DNA from: RYN-230 sp963793825 | GTDB lineage: Bacteria; Actinomycetota; Actinomycetes; Streptosporangiales; Streptosporangiaceae | NCBI GenBank assembly: GCA_963793825.1 | Contig: CAWCBE010000001.1 | Span: 62,001-126,000, forward strand | Direction: 5' to 3' | DNA: 64,000 bases | Shown: one piece after another, positions 18,081-28,213 of the stretch | Layout: every line of letters starts with the position of its first letter | Numbering within the stretch: position 1 is the first letter of the stretch | Notes under the pieces: generated by a model | Databases searched by the model: none | What the model saw: only the letters and a program-made list of their open reading frames with translations | Told to the model about the DNA's origin: nothing | Made by a program: the position numbers and the translations under genes

Positions 18081-18762
18081 CTTGCCGCTCATCAGACCGG
18101 GGAGGCCGATTCGCGATCCCGGAGCGGGGATCCGACTCGAACCTCGTTCCCGTCAGGGTCGATCAGTCTTGCCTCGCGCATCCCCCACGGGCAATCCTCT
18201 GCGACCGCCCCATCACGGTCGGCGCCGCCGCCGTGGTGCGGCGAGTGCGACCAGGTCACGCGGATGCTGAATTACCACGGCGATGCCCCGCGCCCATGCC
18301 CGAAGTGCAAAGCACCGCGGCTCCGGCAACCCAATGTGGCAGAGCGCTCCGTGTCCCACGCCTTCGAGACGGCGCAGCATCGCGCGCGACGCTGAGAGCA
18401 TGTAACGGATGCTGCGTCCGCGCCTTCGTAAAAGCTGTCGGTGCTTTCGGTACAGTCCCCCCGGACCGGGCGGGTGCCTCCGGCGACTGGAATGCCATCC
18501 CGAGCCGTGAGCCCGGGCAGCAGCTGGCCAAATGCGCGGCCAGGCGTCAACCGTCCGTTGCATTCATCCAGGTCACAGTGTTTTTGGCGGCGGTCTTGAG
18601 AACTGCCACGGCGCAGCCGAGCCCGCCTTTCGATCTCGTCCACGAATGACGGCATGGCCTCCTCAGGGCCATCGTTGTGCCGGGCACCTGAGAGGTAATT
18701 GGGCCGGTTCTGGTCCGATCCACGGGAGGTGGCGGCCTGGGGTGGACTTGTGCTAACACCGG
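18081..18762. other. accessory DNA between IS3 copy 1 and the CHAT gene
   Basis: About 680 bases. The only protein-like signal is a zinc-ribbon remnant (see 18210-18395). Other open frames on both strands lack domains. The last 50 bases (GGAGGTGGCGGCC onward, from about 18724) resemble the DNA upstream of the other full CHAT copy, so the repeated unit may start a little before the shared leader. Confidence 0.4.
18210..18395 (+). pseudogene. zinc-ribbon protein remnant
   Basis: The frame reads PPPWCGECDQVTRMLNYHGD, then PRPCPKCKAPRLRQ, and ends at TGA 18393. Two CxxC pairs spaced like a zinc ribbon are clear. No start codon or ribosome site precedes it in frame, so it looks like the 3' end of a gene cut off on its left by IS3. 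Similar small zinc-ribbon proteins occur in actinomycete mobile elements. Confidence 0.4.
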
Positions 18763-18819
18763 GTGGTGGTGGGTGTGCTCTGGTTGTGTTAGTCAGGCGT
18801 CGTAGCTGTAGGCGGCTGG
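18763..18819 (+). promoter_or_regulatory. conserved leader of the CHAT-NTPase-TPR copies
   Basis: A stretch containing GTGTGCTCTGGTTGTGTTAG and CAGGCGTCGTAGCTGTAGGC precedes all three copies (also 24043-24099 and, reversed, 35131-35187). It is as well conserved as the coding part, so it probably carries the promoter. A TTGTGT hexamer could be a -35 element, but I cannot define a convincing -10. Confidence 0.5.
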
Positions 18820-21800
18820 GTGCTGGTCTGGCGGCGGGGCGGGTTGGCGGGGGTGGGTTTTGTGGGTGTGACGTTACGGCTGGCGGTCCGGGCTGAGGGT
18901 GGGGGCCGGGTGGCGGATCTGGTGCTGGAGGGGGCGGGTGCGCGGCGGACGGCGTCGGCGCGGGTCGGGTTCGGGCTGAGCGACCGGGACCGGGAGGATG
19001 TCCGCTGGTATCTGGAGGATTACCTGCAGTACCCGGTTGATCCTGCCCCGGACATCGCCCGGGAGGTGGAGGCGCGGCTGGCTGCGCTGGGGGAGGACCT
19101 GTTCCGGCAGGTGTTCCAGGCCAGCCCGGGCACGATGCGGGTCTGGGATGCGGTGGCGCCGGACCTGGCGGGGGCGCGGGTGGAGGTGGCGACCGGGGCC
19201 GAGGGAACGGGGATCCCGTGGGAGCTGCTGCGTGACCCGGCCACCGGCGGGGTGGTCTCGGTGCGGGCGGGCGCGTTTGTCCGCACCCTGGCCGAGACCA
19301 CCGCCGAGGTGCCGGTCCCGGAGGCTGCGCAGCGGTTGCGGGTGCTGCTGGTGATCTGCCGGCCGGGGGGCCGGGCTGATGTGCCGTTCCGGTCGGTGGC
19401 CAGCCACCTGGTCCGGCTCAGCCGCCGGGCGCGGGAGGTGCTGGAGGTGGATGTGCTGCGGCCGCCGACCTTCGCCCGGCTGGCCACCGTGCTGGAGGCG
19501 GCGCGGGACCGGGGCAGGCCGTATCAGGTGGTGCATTTCGACGGGCACGGCGCCTGGCTCGATGATGAGACGCTGGCGGCCGGGAGCGTCGAGACGCTGG
19601 GCCGGGAGCAGTTCTCGGTGCTGTCGGAGCCCCGGCCGGGCTCGCATGGGTACCTGGTGTTCGAGGATCCGGCCACGAGGAGTAATCAGCTGCTGGTGGA
19701 CGGCCCGGCGCTGGGGCAGCTGCTGGCCGACACCGGGGTGCCGGTGCTGGTGCTGAACGCGTGCCGCAGCGCCCACGCCGGCCTGGCCACCCAGCCCAGC
19801 CACGACGGCGGCACCGAACAGGATGCGCAGGGGCGGGTGCGGGCGTATGGGTCGCTGGCCCAGGAGGTGATGGACACCGGGGTGGCCGGGGTGGTCGCGA
19901 TGGCCTACAACGTTTATGTCGTGACCGCCGCGCAGTTCATCGGCGGTGTCTACGCCAGCCTGCTGGAGGGCCGCCAGCTGGGCCAGGCGGTCACCACCGC
20001 CCGCCGGCAGCTGGCCGCCTCCCCGCTGCGCCAGGTCGCCTTGCAGCCGCGGCCGTTGCAGGACTGGCTGGTGCCGGTGGTGTTCGAGGCCGCCCCCCTC
20101 ACCCTCCGCACTGCCGCGCCCGCCCAGCAACAGCCGGGGCTGAGGGTCAGCCTGGACCAGGCCGAGGCGGGGCGGGAGCGGGCCAGCCTGGACCCGGGCC
20201 TGCCGGCCAGCCCGGATGCCGGGTTCTACGGCCGCGATGAGACCCTGCTGGCCCTGGACCGGGCGTTCGACACGCACCGGATCGTGGTGCTGCACGCCTG
20301 GGCGGGCGGCGGGAAGACCACCACCGCGGCGGAGTTCGCCCGCTGGTATGTCCTGACCGGCGCCGCCCAGGACCTGCTGTTCACCTCGTTCACCCGCCAC
20401 CTTCCGCTGGCCCGGCTGCTGGACCAGATCGGCGACCACTACGGCCCCGCCCTGGCCCGCGGCGGGCTGGACTGGGCCACCCTCACCGGCACCCAGCGGC
20501 GGGACGTGGCGCTGGAGGTGCTGGGGCAGGTGGGCTTGCTGTGGATCTGGGACAACGTCGAACCCGTCGCCGGGTTCCCGGCCGGCACCCCCAGCACCTG
20601 GACACAGCAAGAACAGCACGAGCTCGCCGCGTTCCTCCGCGACCTCGACCAGCAGGCCACCGGGACCGGGGCTGGGACCGGGTGCAAGGTGCTGCTCACC
20701 TCCCGCCGCGACGAGCAGGGCTGGCTGGGTGACCTGCCCGCCCGCATCCCGCTGCCGCCCATGCCGATGCTGGAACGCCTCGAGCTCGCCAAAGCGGTCG
20801 CCAGCCGGCAAGACGGCGGGCAGCAGTTCCTGGACGTCGAAGACTGGCGGCCGCTGCTGGAATTCACCCAGGGCAACCCGCTGACCGTCACCGTGCTGGC
20901 CCGCCAGGCCCTCCGCGACCACCGGACCAGCAAGGCGCAGATCCAGGACTTCGTGGGCCAGCTGCGGGCCGGCGCCGCGACCATCACCGACGACCAGGCG
21001 CAGGGCCGCAGCACATCCCTGGCCGCCTCCCTCGACTACGGCTTCACCAACGCCTTCACCGAGGATCAGCGTGCCCAGCTCGCCCTCCTCGCCTTGTTCC
21101 AGGGGTTCATCGACGTCGACGCCCTCCGCGCCATGGGCGACCCCGGCCAGGACCGTGGCCCGGTGCCCGCCCTCACCGGGCTCGGGCGCGAGGCAGGGGT
21201 CGCGCTGCTGGACCGGGCCGCCGAAACCGGCCTCCTCACCCCCTACGGCGGCGGGTACTACGCCGTCCACCCCGCCGTCCCCTGGCACCTGCACCGCCTT
21301 TTCCAGCAGCACTACGGCCCCCCGGACGCCCCCGCCGCCCGCCACGCCCTCCACGCCTGGACCACCGCCATCCGTGACCTCGGCAACTACTGGCACGACC
21401 GGTACGGGCAGGGTCACGCCGGGACCATCGATGTGCTGGGGGCGGAGGAGGATAACCTGCTGCGGGCCCGCCACCTGGCCCGCCAGAACGGCTGGTGGGA
21501 CCTGGTCATCGGCCCCATGCAAGGCCTGCGCGTCCTCTACGCACACACCGGGCGGACCGTGGAATGGCAGCGGCTCGTCGACGAGCTCACCCCCGACCTC
21601 ACCGACCCCGCCACCGGCGCCCCCATCCCCGGCCGCGAACAGCAATGGGCCATCCACACCGAATACCGCGTCCGCATCGCCCGGGAGGCCCGGGACTGGC
21701 CCGCCGCCCAACACCTCCAAGACGCCCTCATCAGCTGGGAGCGCCAGCAAGTCACGGAGTTCCTCACCCTCCCCCCAGAAACCCTCAACAGCAGCCAGCG

Positions 21801-22536
21801 CAACACCATCCGAAGCCTCGCGGTCGCCATCGAGAGTCTCGGCCACCTCCAGCGTGACCAGGACCAGCCCGGGTGCGTGGACCACTTCCTCGAGGCCATC
21901 GAGCTGTACCAGCGGATCGGCGCCGGTTACGAGGAAGGCGTGATCGCGTTCAACCTCGGCCACGCCTACAAAAACATCCCTGCCCTGCGGGACCTCGGCC
22001 AAGCCGAGCACTGGTACCGGCGAGGTCTGGAGCTAACCGAAGACCACGACACTCTCGGCCGGGCACGGGCCATCATGCAACTCGGCGCCGTCGCCTACGA
22101 GCGGCTCCGCGACGCCCAGCGGGCCGGGGAACCGGCCGGGCAGCAAGCCCGCCACCTCACCGACGCCGCCACCGCCTACCAGCAGGCACTCGGCATGCTC
22201 CCTCCCGACGCGATCGACGATCTTGCCGTGGCCCACAACCAGCTCGGCAGCATCTACTGCTATGCCGGGGATACCGACGGGGGACTCCGCCACTACCAGC
22301 AGGCCATCCAGTACCAGGAACGGCAGGCCAACAATTATGGCGCCGGAGTGGTCCGCTTCAATGCCGCCGTCGCCCTGACCGACGCCGGGCGGAACCGGGA
22401 CGCCCTTCTCTACGCCGAGGCCGCCCTCCGCGACTACCAGGCTGTCGGCCCCGGCGCCGCCGCAAACGCCGAACAGGCACGCCAGCTCATCAACCGGCTC
22501 GGACAGCAACCACCAGGCCAGCCCAGCTCCAAATGA
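18820..22536 (+). CDS. CHAT protease - STAND NTPase - TPR protein (copy A)
   Basis: 1238 residues. An N-terminal CHAT (caspase-like) peptidase has its His in VVHFDGHGAWL (H243) and Cys in LVLNACRSAHAG (C315). A STAND/NB-ARC-type NTPase follows from FYGRDETLLALDRAF, with Walker A HAWAGGGKTTT (K499), Walker B LLWIWDNVE (D578) and sensor-like VLLTSRRDEQGWLGD. A winged-helix-like region follows, then from about residue 850 a helical TPR array (AIELYQRIGAGYEEGVIAFN, LRHYQQAIQYQERQ). Layout suggests ligand sensing by TPRs, NTPase-driven assembly and protease activation. GTG 18820 gives the longest form; GTG 18862 or 18868 matches the paralogue's start better. IS256 lies just downstream. Confidence 0.9.
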   Translation: MLVWRRGGLAGVGFVGVTLRLAVRAEGGGRVADLVLEGAGARRTASARVGFGLSDRDREDVRWYLEDYLQYPVDPAPDIAREVEARLAALGEDLFRQVFQASPGTMRVWDAVAPDLAGARVEVATGAEGTGIPWELLRDPATGGVVSVRAGAFVRTLAETTAEVPVPEAAQRLRVLLVICRPGGRADVPFRSVASHLVRLSRRAREVLEVDVLRPPTFARLATVLEAARDRGRPYQVVHFDGHGAWLDDETLAAGSVETLGREQFSVLSEPRPGSHGYLVFEDPATRSNQLLVDGPALGQLLADTGVPVLVLNACRSAHAGLATQPSHDGGTEQDAQGRVRAYGSLAQEVMDTGVAGVVAMAYNVYVVTAAQFIGGVYASLLEGRQLGQAVTTARRQLAASPLRQVALQPRPLQDWLVPVVFEAAPLTLRTAAPAQQQPGLRVSLDQAEAGRERASLDPGLPASPDAGFYGRDETLLALDRAFDTHRIVVLHAWAGGGKTTTAAEFARWYVLTGAAQDLLFTSFTRHLPLARLLDQIGDHYGPALARGGLDWATLTGTQRRDVALEVLGQVGLLWIWDNVEPVAGFPAGTPSTWTQQEQHELAAFLRDLDQQATGTGAGTGCKVLLTSRRDEQGWLGDLPARIPLPPMPMLERLELAKAVASRQDGGQQFLDVEDWRPLLEFTQGNPLTVTVLARQALRDHRTSKAQIQDFVGQLRAGAATITDDQAQGRSTSLAASLDYGFTNAFTEDQRAQLALLALFQGFIDVDALRAMGDPGQDRGPVPALTGLGREAGVALLDRAAETGLLTPYGGGYYAVHPAVPWHLHRLFQQHYGPPDAPAARHALHAWTTAIRDLGNYWHDRYGQGHAGTIDVLGAEEDNLLRARHLARQNGWWDLVIGPMQGLRVLYAHTGRTVEWQRLVDELTPDLTDPATGAPIPGREQQWAIHTEYRVRIAREARDWPAAQHLQDALISWERQQVTEFLTLPPETLNSSQRNTIRSLAVAIESLGHLQRDQDQPGCVDHFLEAIELYQRIGAGYEEGVIAFNLGHAYKNIPALRDLGQAEHWYRRGLELTEDHDTLGRARAIMQLGAVAYERLRDAQRAGEPAGQQARHLTDAATAYQQALGMLPPDAIDDLAVAHNQLGSIYCYAGDTDGGLRHYQQAIQYQERQANNYGAGVVRFNAAVALTDAGRNRDALLYAEAALRDYQAVGPGAAANAEQARQLINRLGQQPPGQPSSK

Positions 22537-22579
22537 TGCGCAGCGAGGGGTCTATCTCACGAACAGCGTCGAGTCGCTG

Positions 22580-23954
22580 GGGTCTGTCAAGTAAACGGTG
22601 TAACTTCCGTCTCTTTTGTTTACTTCCGTCCCGCACTGAGGCGGCCGTCGAAGGTGATGTCGAACGCGTTGAGGGCGGCCTTCCACCGGTTGGTCCACCG
22701 CTTACGGCCGCGGCCGGTGGGGTCCAGGCTCATGATCGCCATGTAGAGGCACTTGAGCGCGGCCTGCTCGGTCGGGAAATGCCCGCGGGCATTCACCGCT
22801 CTGCGGAGCCGAGCATTAATCGACTCGATCGCATTCGTGGTGCAGATCACCGTCCTTATTTCACGGTCGAACTGCAGGAACGGCACGAATTCCGCCCACG
22901 CGTTCTCCCACAGCCGGATGATCGCGGGGTAGCGTTTCTCCCACTTCCCGGAGAACTCTGCGAACCGGTCCAGCGCCTCTGATTCCGACGCCGCGGTGTA
23001 CACGGGCTTGAGGTCTTTCGCGATCTGCGCCCAGTCCCTTTTCGATGCATACTTGAACGAGTTCCGCAGGAGGTGGACAATGCAGGTCTGCACGATGGTC
23101 TTCTCCCAGACCGCGCTGACCGCATCAGGCAGGCCTTTCAGCCCGTCGCAGACCAGCATGCACACGTCCCGCACCCCGCGGTTCTTGATTTCCGACAAGA
23201 CCCGCAGCCAGTACTTGGCCCCCTCCCCGTCGCCATGCTCGCCGGCCCACAGGCCCAGCACGTCACGCTCGCCGTCCACGGTGACGCCCAGGGCCAGGTA
23301 GATAGGCCGGTTGGCGACCTGCCCCTCCCGGATCTTCACATTAATCGCGTCGATGAACAGCACCGCATAGACTGGATCTAGGGGGCGGCGGTTCTGCCAT
23401 TCCGCCATGCCGTCCATGACCCGGTCGGTGATCGCGCTGATCGTCTGCTTCGAGACCTCCGCGCCATACACCTCGGCCAGGTGCGCGCAGATCTCCCCGT
23501 GCGTCAGCCCTTTCGCCGACAGGGAAATCACCATCTCATCGACACCGGTCAGCCGCCGCTGCCTTTTCGCGACGATCCTCGGCTCGAAACTGGCATCCCG
23601 GTCCCGCGGCACGCTGATGTCCACCGGCCCCGCATCGGTGAGCACGGTCTTCGCCCGGTAGCCATTACGGGAATTACCGCCATCACGGCCCGCCGGGTCG
23701 TGCTTGCCATAGCCAAGGTGATCATCCAGCTCGCCTTCCAGGGCGCCCTCGATCACCATCTTGGTGAGGCGGCCGAGCAGGCCGCCCTCGCCGGTGAGCT
23801 TCAGCCCGCCCTCGCGGGCCCGCTCGGTCAGCTCCCGCAGCAGCTGCTCATCAGCCGCCGGCAGCTCCGGGCCGTCCTGGTCCCAGCTGGTCGTCACGTC
23901 TGTCACTGGTGTCTCCCTGTTTGTCAGGAGTTACACCGTTGAAACTACAGTCCC
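22580..23954 (-). mobile_element. IS256-family element with 8-bp target duplication
   Basis: 1375 bp. Imperfect terminal repeats start GGGTCTGT and GGGACTGT and share AACGGTGTAACT. AGTCGCTG is repeated at 22572-22579 and 23955-23962. It separates CHAT copy A from the decayed copy B. Confidence 0.9.
22620..23906 (-). CDS. IS256-family (mutator-type) transposase
   Basis: A 428-residue DDE transposase. Features: GGNSRNGYRAKTVLTDAGPV and VPRDRDASFEPRIVAKRQRR in the N-terminal half, LFIDAINVKIREGQVANRPI (first Asp), VCMLVCDGLKGLPDAVSAVW (second Asp), CIVHLLRNSFKYASKRDW, and TTNAIESINARLRRAVNARG (Glu). This is the full mutator-type signature at normal length. ATG 23906. Appears intact. Confidence 0.95.
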   Translation of the reverse strand: MTDVTTSWDQDGPELPAADEQLLRELTERAREGGLKLTGEGGLLGRLTKMVIEGALEGELDDHLGYGKHDPAGRDGGNSRNGYRAKTVLTDAGPVDISVPRDRDASFEPRIVAKRQRRLTGVDEMVISLSAKGLTHGEICAHLAEVYGAEVSKQTISAITDRVMDGMAEWQNRRPLDPVYAVLFIDAINVKIREGQVANRPIYLALGVTVDGERDVLGLWAGEHGDGEGAKYWLRVLSEIKNRGVRDVCMLVCDGLKGLPDAVSAVWEKTIVQTCIVHLLRNSFKYASKRDWAQIAKDLKPVYTAASESEALDRFAEFSGKWEKRYPAIIRLWENAWAEFVPFLQFDREIRTVICTTNAIESINARLRRAVNARGHFPTEQAALKCLYMAIMSLDPTGRGRKRWTNRWKAALNAFDITFDGRLSAGRK

Positions 23955-24042
23955 AGTCGCTGAACTACCAGCTGCGCAAGGTGACCACCAGGGCCCGCCG
24001 GGAGCGGCGGGAGACTGGGCGAAACTTGGGGTGGACGGGTGG

Positions 24043-27000
24043 GTGGTGGTGGGTGTGCTCTGGTTGTGTTAGTCAGGCGTCGTAGCTGTAGGCGGCTGGG
24101 TGCTGGTCTGGCGGCGGGGCGGGTTGGCGGGGGTGGGTTTTGTGGGTGTGACGTTACGGCTGGCGGTCCGGGCTGAGGGTGGGGGCCGGGTGGCGGATCT
24201 GGTGCTGGAGGGGGCGGGTGCGCGGCGGACGGCGTCGGCGCGGGTCGGGTTCGGGCTGAGCGACCGGGACCGGGAGGATGTCCGCTGGTATCTGGAGGAT
24301 TACCTGCAGTACCCGGTTAATCCTGCCCCGGACATCGCCCGGGAGGTGGAGGCGCGGCTGGCTGCGCTGGGGGAGGACCTGTTCCGGGAGGTGTTCCAGG
24401 CCAGCCCGGGCACGATGCGGGTCTGGGATGCGGTGGCGCCGGACCTGGCGGGGGCGCGGGTGGAGGTGGCGACCGGGGCCGAGGGAACGGGGATCCCGTG
24501 GGAGCTGCTGCGTGACCCGGCCACCGGCGGGGTGGTCTCGGTGCGGGCGGGCGCGTTTGTCCGCACCCTGGCCGAGACCACCGCCGAGGTGCCGGTCCCG
24601 GAGGCTGCGCAGCGGTTGCGGGTGCTGCTGGTGATCTGCCGGCCGGGGGGCCGGGCTGATGTGCCGTTCCGGTCGGTGGCCAGCCACCTGGTCCGGCTCA
24701 GCCGCCGGGCGCGGGAGGTGCTCGAGGTGGATGTGCTCCGGCCGCCGACCTTCGCCCGGCTGGCCACCGTGCTGAGGCGGCGCGGGACCGGGGCGGGCCG
24801 TATCAGGTGGTGCATTTCGACGGGCACGGCGCCTGGCTCGATGATGAGACGCTGGCGGCCGGGAGCGTCGAGACGCTGGGCCGGGAGCAGTTCTCGGTGC
24901 TGTCGGAGCCCCGGCCGGGCTCGCATGGGTACCTGGTGTTCGAGGATCCGGCACGATGAGTAATCAGCTGCTGGCGGACGGCCCGGCGCTGGGGCAGCTG
25001 CTGGCCGACACCGGGGTGCCGGTGCTGGTGCTGAACGCGTGCCGCAGCGCCCACGCCGGCCTGATCACCGAGCCCAGCCACGACGGCGGCACCGAACAGG
25101 ATGCGCAGGGGCGGGTGCGGGCGTATGGGTCGCTGGCCCAGGAGGTGATGGACACCGGGGTGGCCGGGGTGGTCGCGATGGCCTAGAACGTTTATGTCTG
25201 ACCGCCGCGCAGTTCATCGGCGATGTCTACGCAGCCTGCTGAAGGGCCGGGAGCTGGGCCAGGCGGTCACCACCGCCCGCCGGCAGCTGGCCGCCTCCCC
25301 CTGCGCCAGGTCACCTTGGAGCGGCGGGCGTGCAGGACTGGCTGGTGCCGGTGGTGTTCGAGGCCGCCCCCCTCACCCTCCGCACTGCCGCGCCCGCCCA
25401 GCAACAGCCGGGGCTGAGGGTCAGCCTGGACCAGGCCGAGGCGGGGCGGGAGCGGGCCAGCCTGGACCCGGGCCTGCCGGCGAGCCCGGATGCCGGGTTC
25501 TACGGCCGCGATGAGACCCTGCTGGCCCTGGACCGGGCGTTCGACACGCACCGGATCGTGGTGCTGCACGCCTGGGCGGGCGGCGGGAAGACCACCACCG
25601 CGGCGGAGTTCGCCCGCTGGTATGTCCTGACCGGCGCCGCCCAGGACCTGCTGTTCACCTCGTTCACCCGCCACCTTCCGCTGGCCCGGCTGCTGGACCA
25701 GATCGGCGACCACTACGGCCCCGCCCTGGCCCGCGGCGGGCTGGACTGGGCCACCCTCACCGGCACCCAGCGGCGGGACGTGGCGCTGGAGGTGCTGGGC
25801 CAGGTGGACTGGCTGTGGGTCTGCGGACAACGTCGAACCCGTCGCCGGGTTCCCGGCCGGCACCCCCAGCACCTGGACACAGCAAGAACAGCACGAGCTC
25901 GCCGCGTTCCTCCGCGACCTCGACCAGCAGGCCACCGGGACCGGGGCTGGGACCGGGTGCAAGGTGCTGCTGACCTCCCGCCGCGACGAGCAGGGCTGGC
26001 TGGGTGACCTGCCCGCCCGCATCCCGCTGCCGCCCATGCCGATGCTGGAACGCCTCGAGCTCGCCAAAGCGGTCGCCAGCCGGCAAGACGGCGGGCAGCA
26101 GTTCCTGGACGTCGAAGACTGGCGGCCGCTGCTGGAATTCACCGAGGGCAACCCGCTGACCGTCACCGTGCTGGCCCGCCAGGCCCTCCGCGACCACCGG
26201 ACCAGCAAGGCGCAGATCCAGGACTTCGTGGGCCAGCTGCGGGCCGGCGCCGCGACCATCACCGACGACCAGGCGCAGGGCCGCAGCACATCCCTGGCCG
26301 CCTCCCTCGACTACGGCTTCACCAACGCCTTCACCGAGGATCAGCGTGCCCAGCTCGCCCTCCTCGCCTTGTTCCAGGGGTTCATCGACGTCGACGCCCT
26401 CCGCGCCATGGGCGACCCCGGCCAGGACCGTGGCCCGGTGCCCGCCCTCACCGGGCTCGGGCGCGAGGCAGGGGTCGCGCTGCTGGACCGGGCCGCCGAA
26501 ACCGGCCTCCTCACCCCCTACGGCGGCGGGTACTACGCCGTCCACCCCGCCGTCCCCTGGCACCTGCACCGCCTTTTCCAGCAGCACTACGGCCCCCCGG
26601 ACGCCCCCGCCGCCCGCCACGCCCTCCACGCCTGGACCATTGCGGAGCAGCGACCTCGGCAACTACTGGCGCCGACCAGTACGCACAAGGCCGCGTCGAC
26701 CGTCATCAGCTGTCCTGGGGGCGGAGGAGGATAACCTGCTGCGGGCCCGCGACCTGGCCCGCCAGAACGGCTGGTGGGACCTGGTCATCGGCCCCATGCA
26801 AGGCCTGCGCGTCCTCTACGCAGCGCACCGGGCGGACCGTGGAATGGCAGCGGCTCGTCGAAGACCTCACCCCCGACCTCACCGACCCCGCCACCGGCGC
26901 CCCCATCCCCGGCCGCGAAGAGCAATGGTCCGTGCTCATCGAATACGGCGTCGGAATCGCCGGAGGCGCTGGACCGGCCCGCCGCCCAATTCTCCAGGAA

Positions 27001-27775
27001 GCCCTCATCACCTGGGACCGCCAGCAAGCCGCCGGCGTCCTCTCCCAGCCACCGGAAACACTCAACGGCGACCCGCGCCACATCATCCGAGCCTCGCGGT
27101 CGCCATCGGAGAACCTCGGCCACACCCAGCGTGGGCCAGGACAGCCTGGCTGCGTGACCATTCCTGAAGCTTGGAGCCGTGAAAAAGGACCGTCATCCGC
27201 CACCAGGAATGCTCGATCGAGTATTAACCTCGGCCCCGCAGACGAGGACATGCCCGCCCTGGGCGATTTCCCAGGCCGAGCACTGGTACCAGCCAGCGCC
27301 TCGAGCTGCCTCGAAGACCATGACATCCTCGGCCTGGCACAACCAGCGCGCCGCTCGGCGCCGTCGCCTACAAGCGGTTCGTCGACGCCCGGTGGGCCGG
27401 CGAACCGGCCGAGCAGCAAGCCCGCCACCTCGCTGACGCCGACAACCGCCTACCTGCAGGCACTCGACAAGTTCCCCTCGGACGCTGTCAGCGAACTGGC
27501 TGTGACCCACCATCAACTCGGCAGTCATTTACCGCGACGCCGGGGACACCGATGCCGCCCTGGGCCACTACCAACAGTCGATCCATTACGAGGAGCGGCA
27601 GGACAACCACTACGGCGCCGGGCAGAGCCGCCTCAACGCCGCCTTCGCTCTCGCCGACACTGGATGGAACCGGGAAGCTCTCCTCTACGCCAAGGCCGCC
27701 CTCAACGCGACTTCGAAGCCATCGGCCCCGGCGCCGCCGCAAACGCAGTGCAGGGACGGAAGCTAAACAGGTACG
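24043..27775 (+). pseudogene. decayed CHAT-NTPase-TPR gene (copy B)
   Basis: It starts like copy A (leader, GTG 24100) and follows it closely for 220 codons. One-base losses then follow near 24773 (GTGCTGAGG for GTGCTGGAGG) and near 24952, a TAG at 25184-25186, further losses near 25198 and 25300, and an indel near 25830. The Cys motif (LVLNACRSAHAGLITEPS) and Walker A (HAWAGGGKTTT) survive in separate frames. The TPR part is more scrambled. Where A and C differ just before the TPRs (TIAES versus TAIRD), B resembles C. Many scattered lesions indicate true decay rather than read error. Confidence 0.88.
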
Positions 27776-27820
27776 GAAGAGCAGGAAGTACGACCGTTCT
27801 GACACCCGTTGATGCCGCGT

Positions 27821-27839
27821 GGGCCGCTGTGGGCGGCCC
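27821..27839 (+). terminator. hairpin after CHAT copy B
   Basis: GGGCCGC and GCGGCCC form a perfect 7-bp stem with a 5-base loop, 45 bases after the end of the decayed gene. There is no T-run. Actinomycete terminators often lack one, so a terminator role is possible but unproven. Confidence 0.3.
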
Positions 27840-28213
27840 GTGCGGTCTTGTCGGATTGCGGGGGCAGGACGGGACCGCGGGGCGGCTGCCAGCCTTGTCC
27901 AGACCCGGTTGTTAGAGCCGGGTCAATGCCTGTCCTGGGCTGACATGACTGGTCAGCCCCTAAAATCAGCGACACCGCTCTGCCCTGGTCCTGGATGTGG
28001 TGGATTCGAGACTGTGCATGAGCCGCACTAGTCCGGTGACAAAGGCCCCGCCAGTTCTGGGCTAATAAGGGATGGGTGGCAATTGCGCATACGCATTCAC
28101 ACGCGGGTGAACATAACCCACATCTAGTCCGTGACCTGGCGAGATGCACCTATCAGGCCCTGCGTCCGGCTACCCCGGGAAAATCCGGAAAGTTGCGGGA
28201 CCTGCCTGACCAT
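27840..28213. other. non-coding stretch between converging CHAT genes
   Basis: About 370 bases between copy B (rightward) and the short CHAT-NTPase (leftward). No protein-like frame on either strand and no repeat with flanking genes was seen. Confidence 0.4.

Larger units (their letters stand above)
18763..22536 (+). repeat. large inverted repeat, arm 1 (CHAT gene plus leader)
   Basis: This unit recurs in reverse orientation at 31414-35187 and in decayed direct form at 24043-27775. From the shared leader to about 21362 it appears base-identical to the inverted arm, judged from identical translations in several frames. After that it is mosaic. Confidence 0.85.
22552..23990 (+). pseudogene. 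older IS256-type transposase remnant, split by the IS256 element
   Basis: Joining the DNA across the IS256 element (one AGTCGCTG copy removed) gives YLTNSVESLNYQLRKVT. This is the conserved ESLNYQLRKVT motif of another IS256-family branch, followed by unrelated sequence. Only about 20 recognisable codons remain. It shows that a transposase gene end stood between CHAT copies A and B before the present IS256 arrived. Confidence 0.6.

Noticed and set aside
18056..18649. 197-codon frame after IS3 copy 1
   Set aside because: It begins in the IS3 end and lacks any domain; the zinc-ribbon signal in this stretch is in another frame.
18874..22011. 1045-codon open frame antisense to CHAT copy A, and its mirror at 32065-35076
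   Set aside because: It is the shadow of a very GC-rich gene. It has no domains, and composition follows the opposite strand's codon pattern; the sense frame has clear CHAT and NTPase motifs.
18820..22536. LAL-type or SARP regulator with TPRs
   Set aside because: The N-terminus is a CHAT peptidase with His and Cys motifs, and there is no DNA-binding domain.
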